64,000 nt of DNA. It comes from Streptomyces antimycoticus (GTDB lineage: Bacteria > Actinomycetota > Actinomycetes > Streptomycetales > Streptomycetaceae). Positions 46,245-55,577 of this stretch are shown piece by piece. The stretch is from contig NZ_BJHV01000001.1 in the NCBI RefSeq assembly GCF_005405925.1, positions 10,788,001-10,852,000 on the forward strand, in the 5' to 3' direction. Under the pieces are notes generated by a model. It had not been told where the DNA came from, made no database searches, and was given only the letters and a program-made list of their open reading frames with translations. Position numbers and translations under genes: made by a program. Position 1 is the first letter of the stretch. Each line of letters opens with the position of its first letter.

Positions 46245-47267
46245 TCACTCCTCGCCCGAGTGCCGCTGCCTCGTCCGCCGGTTACGCCACTCCCTGGGGC
46301 TGCAACCGAACCGCTGGCCGAACCACCGTGAGAAGGCACTCGGTGCGGCGAAGCCCAGCAGCCCGGAGATCTCGGTCAACGAGCGGCGCTGGTTCGCCAC
46401 AAGCTGCTCCGCGAGCTGAGCGCGCGTCGTGTTCAGGAGGGAGGAGAACGACTCGCCCGAGGCCGACAGATGCCGGTGGACGGTCCTCCGGTCGACGCCG
46501 AGGCTGGTGGCGACCTGCTCGATGGAACAGCGCCCGGTCGGCAGCAGAACTTCGATCAGCTCGCGCACCCGGTCCGGTACGGTCGTGTCCCTCGAGACCG
46601 CGATGGAGTCGAAATACTGCCGCGCGTAGGCGTGGAGCAGCGGATCCGACATGGGGTTGGGAACGCTGAGATCACTTGCGTAGAAGACGATCCCGTTGAA
46701 TTCCCGGTCGAATTCCACCACGGGGCCGAAGGCGCGCCGATGTGTTCCGGTGTCCGCCGGTGCGCCGTGGGTGAAACACACGGACACCGGCTGCCACCGA
46801 GCACCGAGGAAACCGCGGAGGACCTGGTGGAACACGCCCACGGCCAGCTCCATGGCCTGGCGGGCGGGCATGGCCTCACCCGGCTCCAGGGCCACTTTGA
46901 GGGTGGCCAGGCCATTCGTCTCGGAGAGCCGACTGTGGAGCATCTCGTTGTACATGTACTCGTGGCGGACGAGAAGCTCGAGCGCGCTCCGGACATCCGG
47001 CTCCTCGCGTATGACCAGGCTGATGGGGCCGAGGTTGGAGAGGCGGCGACGCTCGGCCAGGAGCAGGCCGAAGTCCTCGCGGCGCGAGGCCACCGCCGAG
47101 AGCTCGAACAGCTGGGTCACGGCCACCCCGGAGATCCATCGGTCCTGGACCGCGAGGCCGGCGGGGTCCAGACCCACCCGCTTCATCAGCTCCCGCGGGT
47201 CGATGCCGAGCGACCGGCTGAGCTCGATGTAGCTGTTCAGCGCCGCGTTGCGGACGAGGGGCTTCAT
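46245..47267 (-). CDS. AraC family regulator with arabinose-binding-like N-terminal domain
   Basis: A 340-aa AraC-type regulator of the OruR/ArgR-like group: N-terminal ligand domain (residues about 20-200, NSYIELSRSLGIDPRELMKR) and C-terminal double HTH (IEQVATSLGVDRRTVHRHLS, then EISGLLGFAAPSAFSRWFGQ). ATG 47267 follows GGAGTACGCCC. Divergent from the acyl-CoA ligase gene with 159 bases between, and upstream of the BKACE cluster, so it probably controls both sides. Confidence 0.88.
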   Translation of the reverse strand: MKPLVRNAALNSYIELSRSLGIDPRELMKRVGLDPAGLAVQDRWISGVAVTQLFELSAVASRREDFGLLLAERRRLSNLGPISLVIREEPDVRSALELLVRHEYMYNEMLHSRLSETNGLATLKVALEPGEAMPARQAMELAVGVFHQVLRGFLGARWQPVSVCFTHGAPADTGTHRRAFGPVVEFDREFNGIVFYASDLSVPNPMSDPLLHAYARQYFDSIAVSRDTTVPDRVRELIEVLLPTGRCSIEQVATSLGVDRRTVHRHLSASGESFSSLLNTTRAQLAEQLVANQRRSLTEISGLLGFAAPSAFSRWFGQRFGCSPREWRNRRTRQRHSGEE

Positions 47268-47426
47268 GGGCGTACTCCAGGGGTCGTCCCCAATTGGTAA
47301 GTCACCTGTCACGCCAGGTCAAGCAGTGCGGTGCCCCGCGACCTAACGTTGCACCACCGTGAGAGCTCGCCACCCGGCGTTCACATCACCGACCGCCCCG
47401 GCAGCGGTGGCGGGGAGGGGAACCGC

Positions 47427-48917
47427 ATGAACAACCTCGCCGTACTCCTGGCGGAATCCGCTCGGGCCAACGGGCGACGAGTCGCCCTTCGCCAGGGCAA
47501 GATCGACCTCACCTATGCCCAACTGAACGACGCCGGCGCCCGGGTCGCCGCGCTGTTGCGCGCCAGGGCCGTACGACCGGGCGATCGTGTCGCGCTGGTC
47601 ATGCCCAACGTCACCCATTTCCCCGTCGTGTACTACGGCATCCTCCGCGCGGGCGGCGTAGTGGTGCCGATGAACCCGCTGCTGAAGGCCCGCGAAATCG
47701 CGTACCTCCTCCGGGATTCCGGGTCCCGCGTCGTGGTGACGTCCCCACTGTTCGCGGACGAGGTCACGACGGCCGCGGCAGAGACCGGCGCCGAGTGTCT
47801 GGTCACCGACCCCGCGGCATTCGAGGATCTCGTACGGGCCACCGCACCGATGCCCGAGATCACCGATCGGGGCGAGGACGATACCGCAGTGATCCTGTAC
47901 ACCTCGGGCACGACAGGAACCCCGAAGGGCGCCGAACTGACCCACCGCAACCTGATGACCAACACGGCCACCACGGTCGAGACGGTGCTCCATATCGGGC
48001 CGGACGACGTCCTGTTCGGCGGCCTGCCCATGTTCCACGCCTTCGGACAGACCTGCGCCCTCAACACCGCCGTCGCCGCCGGCGCCACACTGACCCTGCT
48101 GCCGCGGTTCGAGCCGGCCAAGGCGCTGGAGATCATGGACCGGGACGGGGTCACCGTCTTCCTGGGCGTCCCCACGATGTACACGGCCCTGCTGCACACC
48201 GCGATCCCGGAGGGCTACGACCTCTCGCGGATGCGCTTGGCCGTTTCCGGGGGAGCCGCGTTGCCGGTCGAAGTGCTGCACGGCTTCGAACGGGAATTCG
48301 GCGCCACCGTGCTGGAGGGCTATGGCCTCTCGGAGACATCGCCGGTCGCCTCGTTCAACCCTCCGGACCGGCCACGCAAGGCCGGTTCGATCGGCCTCCC
48401 CATCCGCGGGGTCGAGTTCATGCTCGTGGCGGACGATGGCGCCACGGTCGGGCCGGGCGAAGTCGGTGAGATCGCGATCCGCGGCGAAAACGTGATGAGC
48501 GGGTACTGGAACCGTCCGGACGCGACCGCGGAGGCCATTCGGGACGGGTGGTTCCACAGTGGCGATCTCGCCCGTGTTGACGAGGACGGCTACTACTTCA
48601 TCGTCGACCGGAAGAAGGACCTCATCATCCGCGGTGGATACAACGTCTATCCGCGCGAGATCGAGGAGGTGCTCTACGAACACCCCGCCATCGCCGAGGC
48701 CGCCGTCGTCGGCGTGCCGCACGAGATCCACGGGGAGGAGGTGGCCGCCGTGGTAGCGCTCCGGGACGGTGCACACACCACAGCCGGTCAGATACGCGAC
48801 TACGTCAAACAGCGGGTTGCCGCCTACAAGTACCCGCGGATCGTCACGGTCACCGACGGGCTCCCCAAGGGAGCGACCGGCAAGATCCTCAAACGGGAGA
48901 TCGTCATCAGGCAATAG
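47427..48917 (+). CDS. Acyl-CoA ligase (long/medium-chain fatty-acid type)
   Basis: A 496-aa AMP-forming acyl-CoA synthetase. P-loop ILYTSGTTGTPKGAELTH near 160, EGYGLSETSPVASFNP near 305, hinge VDRKKDLIIRGGYN and catalytic Lys in PKGATGKILKRE near 485. ATG 47427 follows GGGGAGGGGAACCGC. Activates a carboxylic acid to its CoA ester; with the divergent AraC and the neighbouring BKACE/acetoacetyl-CoA genes it probably activates the substrate or an intermediate of that pathway. Confidence 0.88.
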   Translation: MNNLAVLLAESARANGRRVALRQGKIDLTYAQLNDAGARVAALLRARAVRPGDRVALVMPNVTHFPVVYYGILRAGGVVVPMNPLLKAREIAYLLRDSGSRVVVTSPLFADEVTTAAAETGAECLVTDPAAFEDLVRATAPMPEITDRGEDDTAVILYTSGTTGTPKGAELTHRNLMTNTATTVETVLHIGPDDVLFGGLPMFHAFGQTCALNTAVAAGATLTLLPRFEPAKALEIMDRDGVTVFLGVPTMYTALLHTAIPEGYDLSRMRLAVSGGAALPVEVLHGFEREFGATVLEGYGLSETSPVASFNPPDRPRKAGSIGLPIRGVEFMLVADDGATVGPGEVGEIAIRGENVMSGYWNRPDATAEAIRDGWFHSGDLARVDEDGYYFIVDRKKDLIIRGGYNVYPREIEEVLYEHPAIAEAAVVGVPHEIHGEEVAAVVALRDGAHTTAGQIRDYVKQRVAAYKYPRIVTVTDGLPKGATGKILKREIVIRQ

Positions 48918-48921
48918 GCAA

Positions 48922-50590
48922 TCACGAACCTTCAGCCGCTCGCGCGCGGCATTCTTCGGCTTCGCGCGGCCGACCGAGGAAAATGAGCAGTTCGGCGAGG
49001 TCTTCCGCCGCGTGGGGGTCGCCCAGTTCGATGGCGACGCGGTAGAGGGACACGGCTTCGTCCAGGCTGCCCATCTTCTGCGCGAGCGTGGCCAACGCGT
49101 GCGCCGCGTGCTTCGAGCCGTTGTTCAACGCCCGACGGTACAGTGCGGCGGCCTCCGCCAGACGATCCGCCCTTTCCAGCAGATCGCCGAGATTCAGCGC
49201 GGCGTAGGGGTCACCACCCCTGAGCGCACTGCGATACAGGGCCTCGGCCTCGTCGACGCGGCCCTCCCTCTCCAAGAGAATGGCGAGGTTGTTCGCGGCA
49301 TCGAGATGGCCTTTACCGAGCGCCTGACGGTACAGGGATTCGGCTTCCTGGACGCGGCCGAGCGCACCCAGCAGAAGCGCGAGGTCGTTCGCGGCGTACG
49401 GATTTCCCGCGTCCGCCAGGGGGCGCCAGGCCATTTCGGCGGCCTGGGGCGCGACATCCTGGGCGTTCCTGGCGATGACCCATCGATCGGCGTCGGCATC
49501 CGTTTGGGCGAGCGCGGCTTCCCAGACCGGGTCCGGAATCCTGGTATCCGCGTGGTCGACCAGATAGTCGAAGGCCAGCCATTTCTCCGTGCCCGCCGGA
49601 AGGAGAAGGCTGGTCACTCCATGGCGCACCTTCGAGGCCCAGGCGAATGCCGTATCCACCGATTCGAGCCGCGATATCGATCCCTCGGCGGGCAGATACC
49701 ACTGGTGTGCGTCCTCCAGTAAGGCCCTGGGGTAGGGGCCGCGGAGACCGCAGCGGGTGAGGTCGACGGCCGCCCTCACCAGTGCCGTCCCGCGGGCATG
49801 GCCGTTCCCGGGTCCGGCCCGGCGCCATTCCCGCAGTAGGGAAGGCCCGGCCGCCAGATATTCGGCGACTCCGTAGGTGCCGTGGTGGGTGAGCGCGTCG
49901 AGAATACGAGGGTCGTCACAGCGCTCGGCGCGGGAGAGCTCCTCGTTGCTCCAGAGCCGGTCCAGATCGATGACCCCGGCCGCCCGCAGCAGTTGGGCCC
50001 CGGATCCATGGTCCCGTGCGGCACTGAACGTCTCGAACGGCTTGAGCCGCATCGTCGCCACGACCGGCACCTTCAACCGGGTCAACGCCGCCATCACGTC
50101 GACTTGCATTCCGCCGGGCCGCAGATACCGTTCCAGGTCGTCCAGCCACACCACACACCGCGAACCGCCGCGCTCGACGGACAGCGGTACACCGGTCATA
50201 TCGTTGTCCGCCGACGGCGCGCACACGCGGTACTCCGGCAAAACCGCTCGTACCGCTTCGAACGCCGCCCGGGTCTTTCCGGCCGTGGAGTCGCCCACCA
50301 CGAGGACCATGCCGCCGTGGAGCTCGGCTTCGGCGAGGTGCCGACGGATCCGCTCGTCGGCGTCGCGTGCGATGTACGGCGGGACATCACCGTCCCCGCC
50401 ACCGGTACCCGGGCGGGACGGGTGGGTGCCCGCGACCAACGCCTTCCACTCGCCGGCGAGTGGCCAGTGCCTCGGGTCTTCCGGGCAGGGGGGGCGGGTT
50501 CGCGCAGGACGATGTGATCGTGAGGTTTTCCAGGTTGTGTGCCTGCACCGCCGCGCCGAAGCATCCCCCGGAGATCTCATTGCTCCCCAT
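48922..50590 (-). pseudogene. NTPase-TPR protein, frameshifted in a G7 tract
   Basis: Starts at ATG 50590 (MGSNEISGGCFGAAVQAHNL), an N-terminal motif common in Streptomyces NTPase-TPR and signalling proteins. After ANPPPLPGRP the frame is lost in a run of seven G (plus strand 50488-50494); the other frame continues EDPRHWPLAGEWKALVAG. Next come Walker A VVGDSTAGKTRAAFEAV, Walker B RCVVWLDDLERYL, and from about residue 370 six or more Sel1/TPR-type repeats (VQEAESLYRQALGKGHLDAA, VDEAEALYRSALRGGDPYAA). Without the shift it would be about 555 aa. Ends 4 bases from the convergent ligase stop. Confidence 0.78.
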
Positions 50591-50636
50591 GCCGGTCACC
50601 ATAGCCGCGGCCGCGAGGACGGGACCATGGATCCGG

Positions 50637-50965
50637 CTACTGACCGGGGATGCCCAGCCGGTCGGTCACGACGGTGAGGGCCGTGCCCAGGGGGAGTGCG
50701 ACCCGGGTGGTGGCATGCTGGTCGCCGCGGGTCGGGTCCAGGTTGACGATCAGTACCGGCTTTTCGGCCCGGGCCGCCTGGCGGACGAATCGGAGCCCGG
50801 ACATCACCGTCTGTGAGGAGCCCAGGACCAGCAGCGAGGCCGCCTCGCGGACCAGCTCGCGGCAGTGCTCGACCCGTCGTGGCGGAACGGCTTCGCCGAA
50901 GAACACCACGTCCGGTTTGAGGATGTCGCCGCAGACCGTACGGGGCACTACGCGGAAGTCCCCGA
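50637..50965 (-). pseudogene. Sir2-type NAD-dependent deacylase, C-terminal fragment
   Basis: Encodes ILKPDVVFFGEAVPPRRVEH, LLVLGSSQTVMSGLRFVRQA and KPVLIVNLDPTRGD, the second half of a sirtuin Rossmann fold. The NAD-binding N-terminus and first zinc Cys pair are missing, and in the second zinc pair one Cys is Arg (VPRTVCGD). Upstream sequence is unrelated. Confidence 0.75.
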
Positions 50966-51082
50966 CCTGTTCTGGACCGACGCCTCCACCGGGTGCGTCG
51001 CTGACTGCCCGCGCCCCACCCCTGCCCGGGGAAGAGGCGTTGGGACGCCTTCTTGTCGCAGGCGCGTTTGAGCGGGCGAACG

Positions 51083-51376
51083 TCACGGGCCAGACACGCC
51101 GCGACGCAGACCGTGGAAGTCATTGCCCGACAGACTGGGCAGGTCGCCGTGCTGAACGAGATTGGGAACGGCAATGAGGGTGCGCACCCCGGCGTGGCTG
51201 AGGTAGCGCGCCATGACGACGTCGCCGTGCCACTCGTCGCCGTGCCGCCGGGCGTAGGGTGCGAGTGCGTGGATCTGCCGACCGAGCAGCTGCCCCTTCG
51301 TGGACACGCGTGCGTATCCCACAAGGCCGCCGGTCCGTACGGCTGGAACCGGGGAGAGGAGATTGGCGGTGTCGTC
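51083..51376 (-). pseudogene. Chimera: serine recombinase N-terminus joined to another gene's 3' end
   Basis: DDTANLLSPVPAVRTGGLVG, YARVSTKGQLLGRQIHAL (51376-51262) is the start of a resolvase/invertase with its catalytic Ser. It switches to ARRHGDEWHGDVVMARYLSH...LIAVPNLVQHGDLPSLSGND, the tail of an unrelated actinomycete hypothetical protein. Not functional as a recombinase. Confidence 0.6.
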
Positions 51377-51382
51377 GCCCTA

Positions 51383-52539
51383 CTGATCTTTTCGTAAGTT
51401 CGGTGGGTGTGCTGGCCTTGCGAGTGGGAGGCTTTCGGGGTGGCTTATCGACCCTCGCCTTCGGCTGCCGGCTTGTCTCTTCCTCCTTTGTCGCGGTTTC
51501 AGTTGGCGGAGGCACGGCGTGTTCGGGCGGTCGAGTTGTTCGAGGAGGGCGCCTCGAATGCGGAGATCGCGAGGGCGGTGGGGGTGTGTGCCGAGAGTGT
51601 GCGGCGTTGGCGTCGGGTGTGGGAGGAAGGCGGCGTTTGGGCCCTGCGGCGGCGTGCGGCCACCGGGCGCCCGCCCAAGCTGGACGACGCCCAGGTCGAG
51701 ATGGTCCGGGCCGCGTTGGCGCGAGGTGCCCGGGCTCATGGTTTCGAGGCCGACCTGTGGACCCTGGAGCGAGTCGGCGCCGTCGTGGAGCAGAAAACGG
51801 GGGTGGTGTTGTCGAGGGCGTCGGTGTGGCGGCTGCTGACCGGCCGGCTCGGGTGGAGTCTGCAACGTCCCGAGCGGAGGGCGGTCGAGCGGGACGAGTC
51901 CGAGATCGCCCGCTGGGTTGCGCACGAGTGGCCGCGCATCAAAAAGGGGCCGTGAACACACGTGCCTGGATCGTGTTCCTCGACGAATCAGGTGTCTCCC
52001 TGCTGCCTCAGATCCGCCGCACCTACGCACCCCGTGGCCGGACCCCGCTGCTGCGGCACCGCCTGAACTGGAAGCGGGCGTCGATGGCCGGGGCCCTGGG
52101 CTATCACTCCACCGATCCCGAACGCGGGGCCCGTCTGTGCTTCCACCTCAAGCCCGGCAGCTACGACACCCCCGCGCTCATCGAGGTCCTGGAGCAGATG
52201 AAGGTGTTCTACCGCGGCGAGCAAGTGGTGCTGGTCCGGGACGGCCTGTCGGCCCACTGGAGCCGGGCGATGCGTGCCTGGGTCGCCGAGCAGGACTGGC
52301 TCACTCTGGAGCGATTACCCGCCTACGCTCCCGAGCTGAACCCGGTGGAACTGCTGTGGTCCTCGCTCAAGAAGCGTGAACTCGCCAACCTCGCCGGCGA
52401 CCACCTCGCTGATGTCGCCGACGCCACCGAACAAGGCATCCACCGCATCAACCACAGCCCACAACTGCCATGGTCCTTTCTCGCCCACACCGGCCTGACC
52501 ATCCACCCAGCACACCCACCGAACTTACGAAAAGATCAG
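51383..52539 (+). mobile_element. Complete IS630-family insertion sequence
   Basis: A 1157-bp element with perfect 33-bp terminal inverted repeats (51383-51415 and 52507-52539, starting CTGATCTTTTCGTAAGTTCG) flanked by TA on both sides (51381-51382, 52540-52541), the target duplication typical of IS630/Tc1-mariner elements. Perfect ends and intact transposase frames suggest recent insertion. It landed between a serine recombinase fragment and an IS5-type remnant. Confidence 0.92.
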
Positions 52540-52542
52540 TAG
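51440..52542 (+). CDS. IS630-family transposase, two frames joined by -1 frameshift
   Basis: First frame from GTG 51440 (GGGAGG upstream) to TGA 51955 encodes the HTH part (ASNAEIARAVGVCAESVRRW, then LSRASVWRLLTGRLGWSLQR). The second frame carries the DDE catalytic part: IVFLDESGVSLLPQIRRTYA, VLVRDGLSAHWSRAMRAWV and LPAYAPELNPVELLWSSLKK. The frames overlap at A5G4 (51941-51949), a likely -1 slippage site giving a fused protein of about 367 aa. The final stop TAG (52540-52542) consists of the duplicated TA plus one flanking base. Confidence 0.9.
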
Positions 52543-52633
52543 TGTGTACCGGCGGTCGTCCGGACTTCTTCCCAGCAGGGAGCAGGGGCTCCAGCTTCGC
52601 CCACTGCGCATTCGTCAGATCGTGCCTCCCCAT
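52541..52633 (-). pseudogene. IS5-family transposase N-terminal fragment
   Basis: ATG 52633 starts MGRHDLTNAQWAKLEPLLPA and continues GKKSGRPPVHT, the conserved first 31 residues of an IS5-type transposase; cut off where the IS630 element is inserted. Confidence 0.8.
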
Positions 52634-52680
52634 GAAGTGGATCTTGACACATCAAGATCCACTTCTGAAAACGCCCTAAG
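52634..52680. repeat. IS5-type end with 14-bp perfect inverted repeat
   Basis: GAAGTGGATCTTGA (52634-52647), CACA, then its exact complement (52652-52665), just upstream of the IS5 start codon, followed by the element end AACGCCCTAA. The hairpin would include the start region of the transposase mRNA. Confidence 0.6.
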
Positions 52681-52988
52681 CCGCACAACCAGCCGCGTCC
52701 GCGGCTTGACAATCGCATAGGGAGGTTCCTGAAGCACGAGATCCACCAGAGCTAAAGGGCTCTATGTCTTCTGAGGAGTCAGTTGTCGCAGCTCAGTGAT
52801 GAGTCAATGACTGTCGCGGTCTCTCCTCTTCCGACGGGCAGATGGCTGCCTTCGAAGCTGTAATTGGCCTTGCTCAGGGGGTCAGCACCACTACCAAGCG
52901 GGGGTTACCCCCATTACCTGCCGTGCCTCCACTGCGTAGCGTGATCGTCGTTCCCAGTTCTGTTCGATTCGATGGAGGAATAGCGACA
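52681..52988. other. Upstream region of serine hydrolase gene
   Basis: No gene seen. Contains GGAGGAATAGCGACA before the GTG at 52989. No clear -35/-10 pair. Confidence 0.4.
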
Positions 52989-54236
52989 GTGAGGTACAGG
53001 CTTCGTCGGCGGGGTGGTCAGCAAGGGAAGCGCCTCGTGGCCCTGGCGACGCTCACCGCGGCGATTGTTTCGGGGATGATGGTGCCGGGAAGTGGGCCGG
53101 CCGTCGCGCACGCAGTGGTGGAGCCATCCGTTCGCAGTGCCACCGCGTCACTGCGAAGTGACCTCGAGAAATATCTGGACGGTCAGGGCACTAAGGATCA
53201 TTTCTCAGCGGTCTCCCTTCGGGTGACCTATGCCGATCAGCGACCTGATATCTCGGTCGATGCGGGGACGTCCCGCTACGGCGGTGGTCAACCGGTGAAC
53301 AGCAAGGCGCTGTGGCAGATAGGCAGCAACACCAAGGCGTTCACGTCCGTGCTGCTGCTTCAACTGGAGGCCGAAGGAAAGCTGTCCATACGGGACAAGC
53401 TGGGAAAGTGGCTTCCCCAGTATCCGGCGTGGCGCGATGTCACCATCAAGCAACTGCTGTCGATGACCAGCGGCATCCCCAGCTACACCGAGCAGAATGC
53501 GTTCCTGAAGGATTTCGACGCCAATCCCTCCACGCGCTTCACGCTGGAGCGCCTGATGTCCTATGTGGAGGGCCTGCCACTGGGTCCCGCGAAGTACGAG
53601 TACTCGAATACGAACTACCTCCTCGCGCAGATGATTGTCGAACGAGCGTCGCTCGATACTTACCATGAGCGGCTCGCCGAGCGCATCATCGAACCCCTCG
53701 GAATGAACGACACCTGCCTCCCCCCGGACTGCCCTCCGGACACGGCCTCGCGCATGCCGACGCCGTACTCCACCCATTCCGTCCTGCCGAAGCATCTCAA
53801 CAAGTCACTTCCTCGGCTCCGCCTGTCCTGGGCGCAGGGGGCGGGTGGCCTGGTGAGTTCACTGAGGGACATGACGGCTTGGGACAGGGCGCTGTACAGC
53901 GGTCGACTGCTGCCCTCAGGTCAGCAGCGCGAGCTGGAGTCCCTGGTCTCGGCGAAGACGAGTAAGCCCATCAAGAGCGTCACGGCCGACGATCCCATCG
54001 GTTTCGGGCTCGGTGTCGTGAAGTTCGTCCATCCTGTGGCCGGGACGGTCTGGGCCTATGAGGGGGCCACTTTTGGAAACCGGGTGCTGCACATGTACTT
54101 CCCGAAGACTGGCATGATCATCGCAATTGCTGTCAACAGCGCCGTTGGCGAAGGGGACACGCTGCCCGACCTCGCCGGTACCGTCTACAAGACTCTTTCG
54201 GCGCAGAAGGCACAATCTCTCCCACGGCACCAGTAG
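52989..54236 (+). CDS. Secreted serine hydrolase (beta-lactamase/DD-peptidase family)
   Basis: A 415-aa protein with an N-terminal signal peptide (RRRGGQQGKR, hydrophobic LVALATLTAAIVSGMMV, AHA cleavage region). SxxK is in IGSNTKAFTSVLLLQLEAEG (Ser near 111), YxN in YEYSNTNYLLAQMI, and the third motif position, usually HxG, reads YEGATFGN. Resembles class C beta-lactamase-like D-alanyl-D-alanine carboxypeptidases and esterases. GTG 52989 has GGAGGA 10 bases upstream. Flanked by IS5 ends on both sides. Confidence 0.85.
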   Translation: MRYRLRRRGGQQGKRLVALATLTAAIVSGMMVPGSGPAVAHAVVEPSVRSATASLRSDLEKYLDGQGTKDHFSAVSLRVTYADQRPDISVDAGTSRYGGGQPVNSKALWQIGSNTKAFTSVLLLQLEAEGKLSIRDKLGKWLPQYPAWRDVTIKQLLSMTSGIPSYTEQNAFLKDFDANPSTRFTLERLMSYVEGLPLGPAKYEYSNTNYLLAQMIVERASLDTYHERLAERIIEPLGMNDTCLPPDCPPDTASRMPTPYSTHSVLPKHLNKSLPRLRLSWAQGAGGLVSSLRDMTAWDRALYSGRLLPSGQQRELESLVSAKTSKPIKSVTADDPIGFGLGVVKFVHPVAGTVWAYEGATFGNRVLHMYFPKTGMIIAIAVNSAVGEGDTLPDLAGTVYKTLSAQKAQSLPRHQ

Positions 54237-54369
54237 CCCCGGAGCCAGCTGCGTGACTTCCAGGTAGCTGCACTGCGAGGTCTGAGCTCCCTTCTTCCTG
54301 AGCTTGGCCTTTAACGTCGCAGGTCACTCGGCCTGCTGAGGCCCCGGGAATCGGCAGGCCGTGATGCGG

Positions 54370-54482
54370 CCATTCTTCGCGGTGGCGACGAGGTACGATA
54401 AGCTCGCCGTCCGCTATGAGGCGACCGTGCTGGTCGCGGCCATCAACGAATGGCTGTGACCAGCACTTTCGAAACACGCCCT
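54370..54482 (+). pseudogene. IS5-family transposase 3' end
   Basis: Encodes the last codons (VATRYDKLAVRYEATVLVAA, INEWL, stop at 54459) of an IS5-type transposase followed by the terminal sequence AACACGCCCTAA, which matches the end at 52680. Confidence 0.7.
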
Positions 54483-54660
54483 AACGCAATACGTCTCGGT
54501 CCGGAATTCGGGGCGTGGGGCATGTGCGCCCTGTCAGGTTTCGATCGTTTCGGCCAGACGTACCAGAGAACCCAGTGATAGCGAGTAACAAACTGTCATT
54601 CTCGGCCGAGCGCGTGGGGCACTGCTCAGCCCCGTTACCTTCTAGACGGCCCCGATGTTG

Positions 54661-54740
54661 GGGCTCCCGGCCTTCTGGCCCGGCATGACTTTTGCCCCCT
54701 GTCGACCATGACCCGGGGGTGGTGTCACCGGGTCGGGAGG
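54661..54740 (-). repeat. Inverted copy of IS110-element 3' end
   Basis: On the minus strand this reads CCCGGTGACACCACCCCC... GTCATGCCGGGCC, nearly identical over about 75 bases to 56643-56720 on the plus strand, which lies just after an IS110-type transposase gene. It marks the end of a second, inverted and mostly deleted element. The rest of 54483-54863 shows no gene. Confidence 0.65.
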
Positions 54741-54863
54741 CGCCGGTAGATCGCTAATAGGGGCAGGAGCGCCGGTCCGCTGGCAACGCTCTTCGTAACG
54801 TGGTTGCCGGATGTCGGCGCCGTGCCTTGGCCGGGAAGGCAAGACCCTCCCAGGAGGATGTTC

Positions 54864-55050
54864 GTGATCGACACCCGCGACGTGGCCGTGTTCCTCGGCC
54901 TGGACGTCGGCAAGGGCGAACACCACGCCACCGGTATGACGCCGAACGGCAAGCAGGTCGTCGACAAGCCGCTGCCGAACAGCGAGCCGAAGCTGCGGGC
55001 CGTGCTCGACAAGCTCACGGCGAAGTACGGCCGGGTTCTGGTCGTCGTGG
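54864..55050 (+). pseudogene. IS110-family transposase N-terminal fragment
   Basis: GTG 54864 behind AGGAGG starts VIDTRDVAVFLGLDVGKGEH, HATGMTPNGKQVVDKPLPNS with the first catalytic Asp of the DEDD domain. Cut off at about 55050, where it joins an IS3 fragment on the other strand. Confidence 0.8.
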
Positions 55051-55350
55051 ACCAGCGGAGCCGGCGGGCGGACTTCGGCCGCTTCTTGCGGGCGAAGTAC
55101 GTCGACGGCGACAGCTGAAGGACCCGGCAGACGGGATCGACCCCGAGACCCTTCTGTCGCAGGTAGTCGATCACTTGCTCGGCCTCGTCCGGGGACGGTC
55201 GATCTCCTGGGCAAAAAACACGCTGGCGGCTTTCAGGATCTCGTTCGCCCGCTTCAACTCCGCATCCTCCCTGCGTAGTTGCGACCTGCCGCCCGCAAAC
55301 GGCCAGGCATTGCGCCAGGCCAGGCGGTAGTCGGACCTCTGACTTGTTCA
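55051..55350 (-). pseudogene. IS3-family orfA end and orfB start
   Basis: Minus strand: orfA C-terminus (REDAELKRANEILKAASVFF, AQEIDRPRTRPSK, stop) overlapping the GTG at 55174 of orfB (VIDYLRQKGLGVDPVCRVLQ, LSPSTYFARKKRPKSARRLR). The integrase domain is missing. Confidence 0.78.
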
Positions 55351-55577
55351 ATCGCACCCAGACGCACGGTCTGCAGCCGTAGCGTCCAGGGTGCCGACCG
55401 GCACGGGCTCGCGTGACCTCATGCCGCCCCCGCGGGGCTGGCTCATGATGAGTTTGCCGCCGCCGGTCGGCACCGCGCGGTGTGGCTCGACAGAGGCGTG
55501 ACCAATGGACGCTGAGACTTCAAGTCAGAGTGCCCACCGCACCCGTCCCATCCCGCTCAGACCTGGTCAGAGTGCAC

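Noticed and set aside
47304..47319. ACCTG-N6-CAGGT as AraC operator
   Set aside because: Only 5-bp arms; too weak to list as a site without comparison to orthologues.
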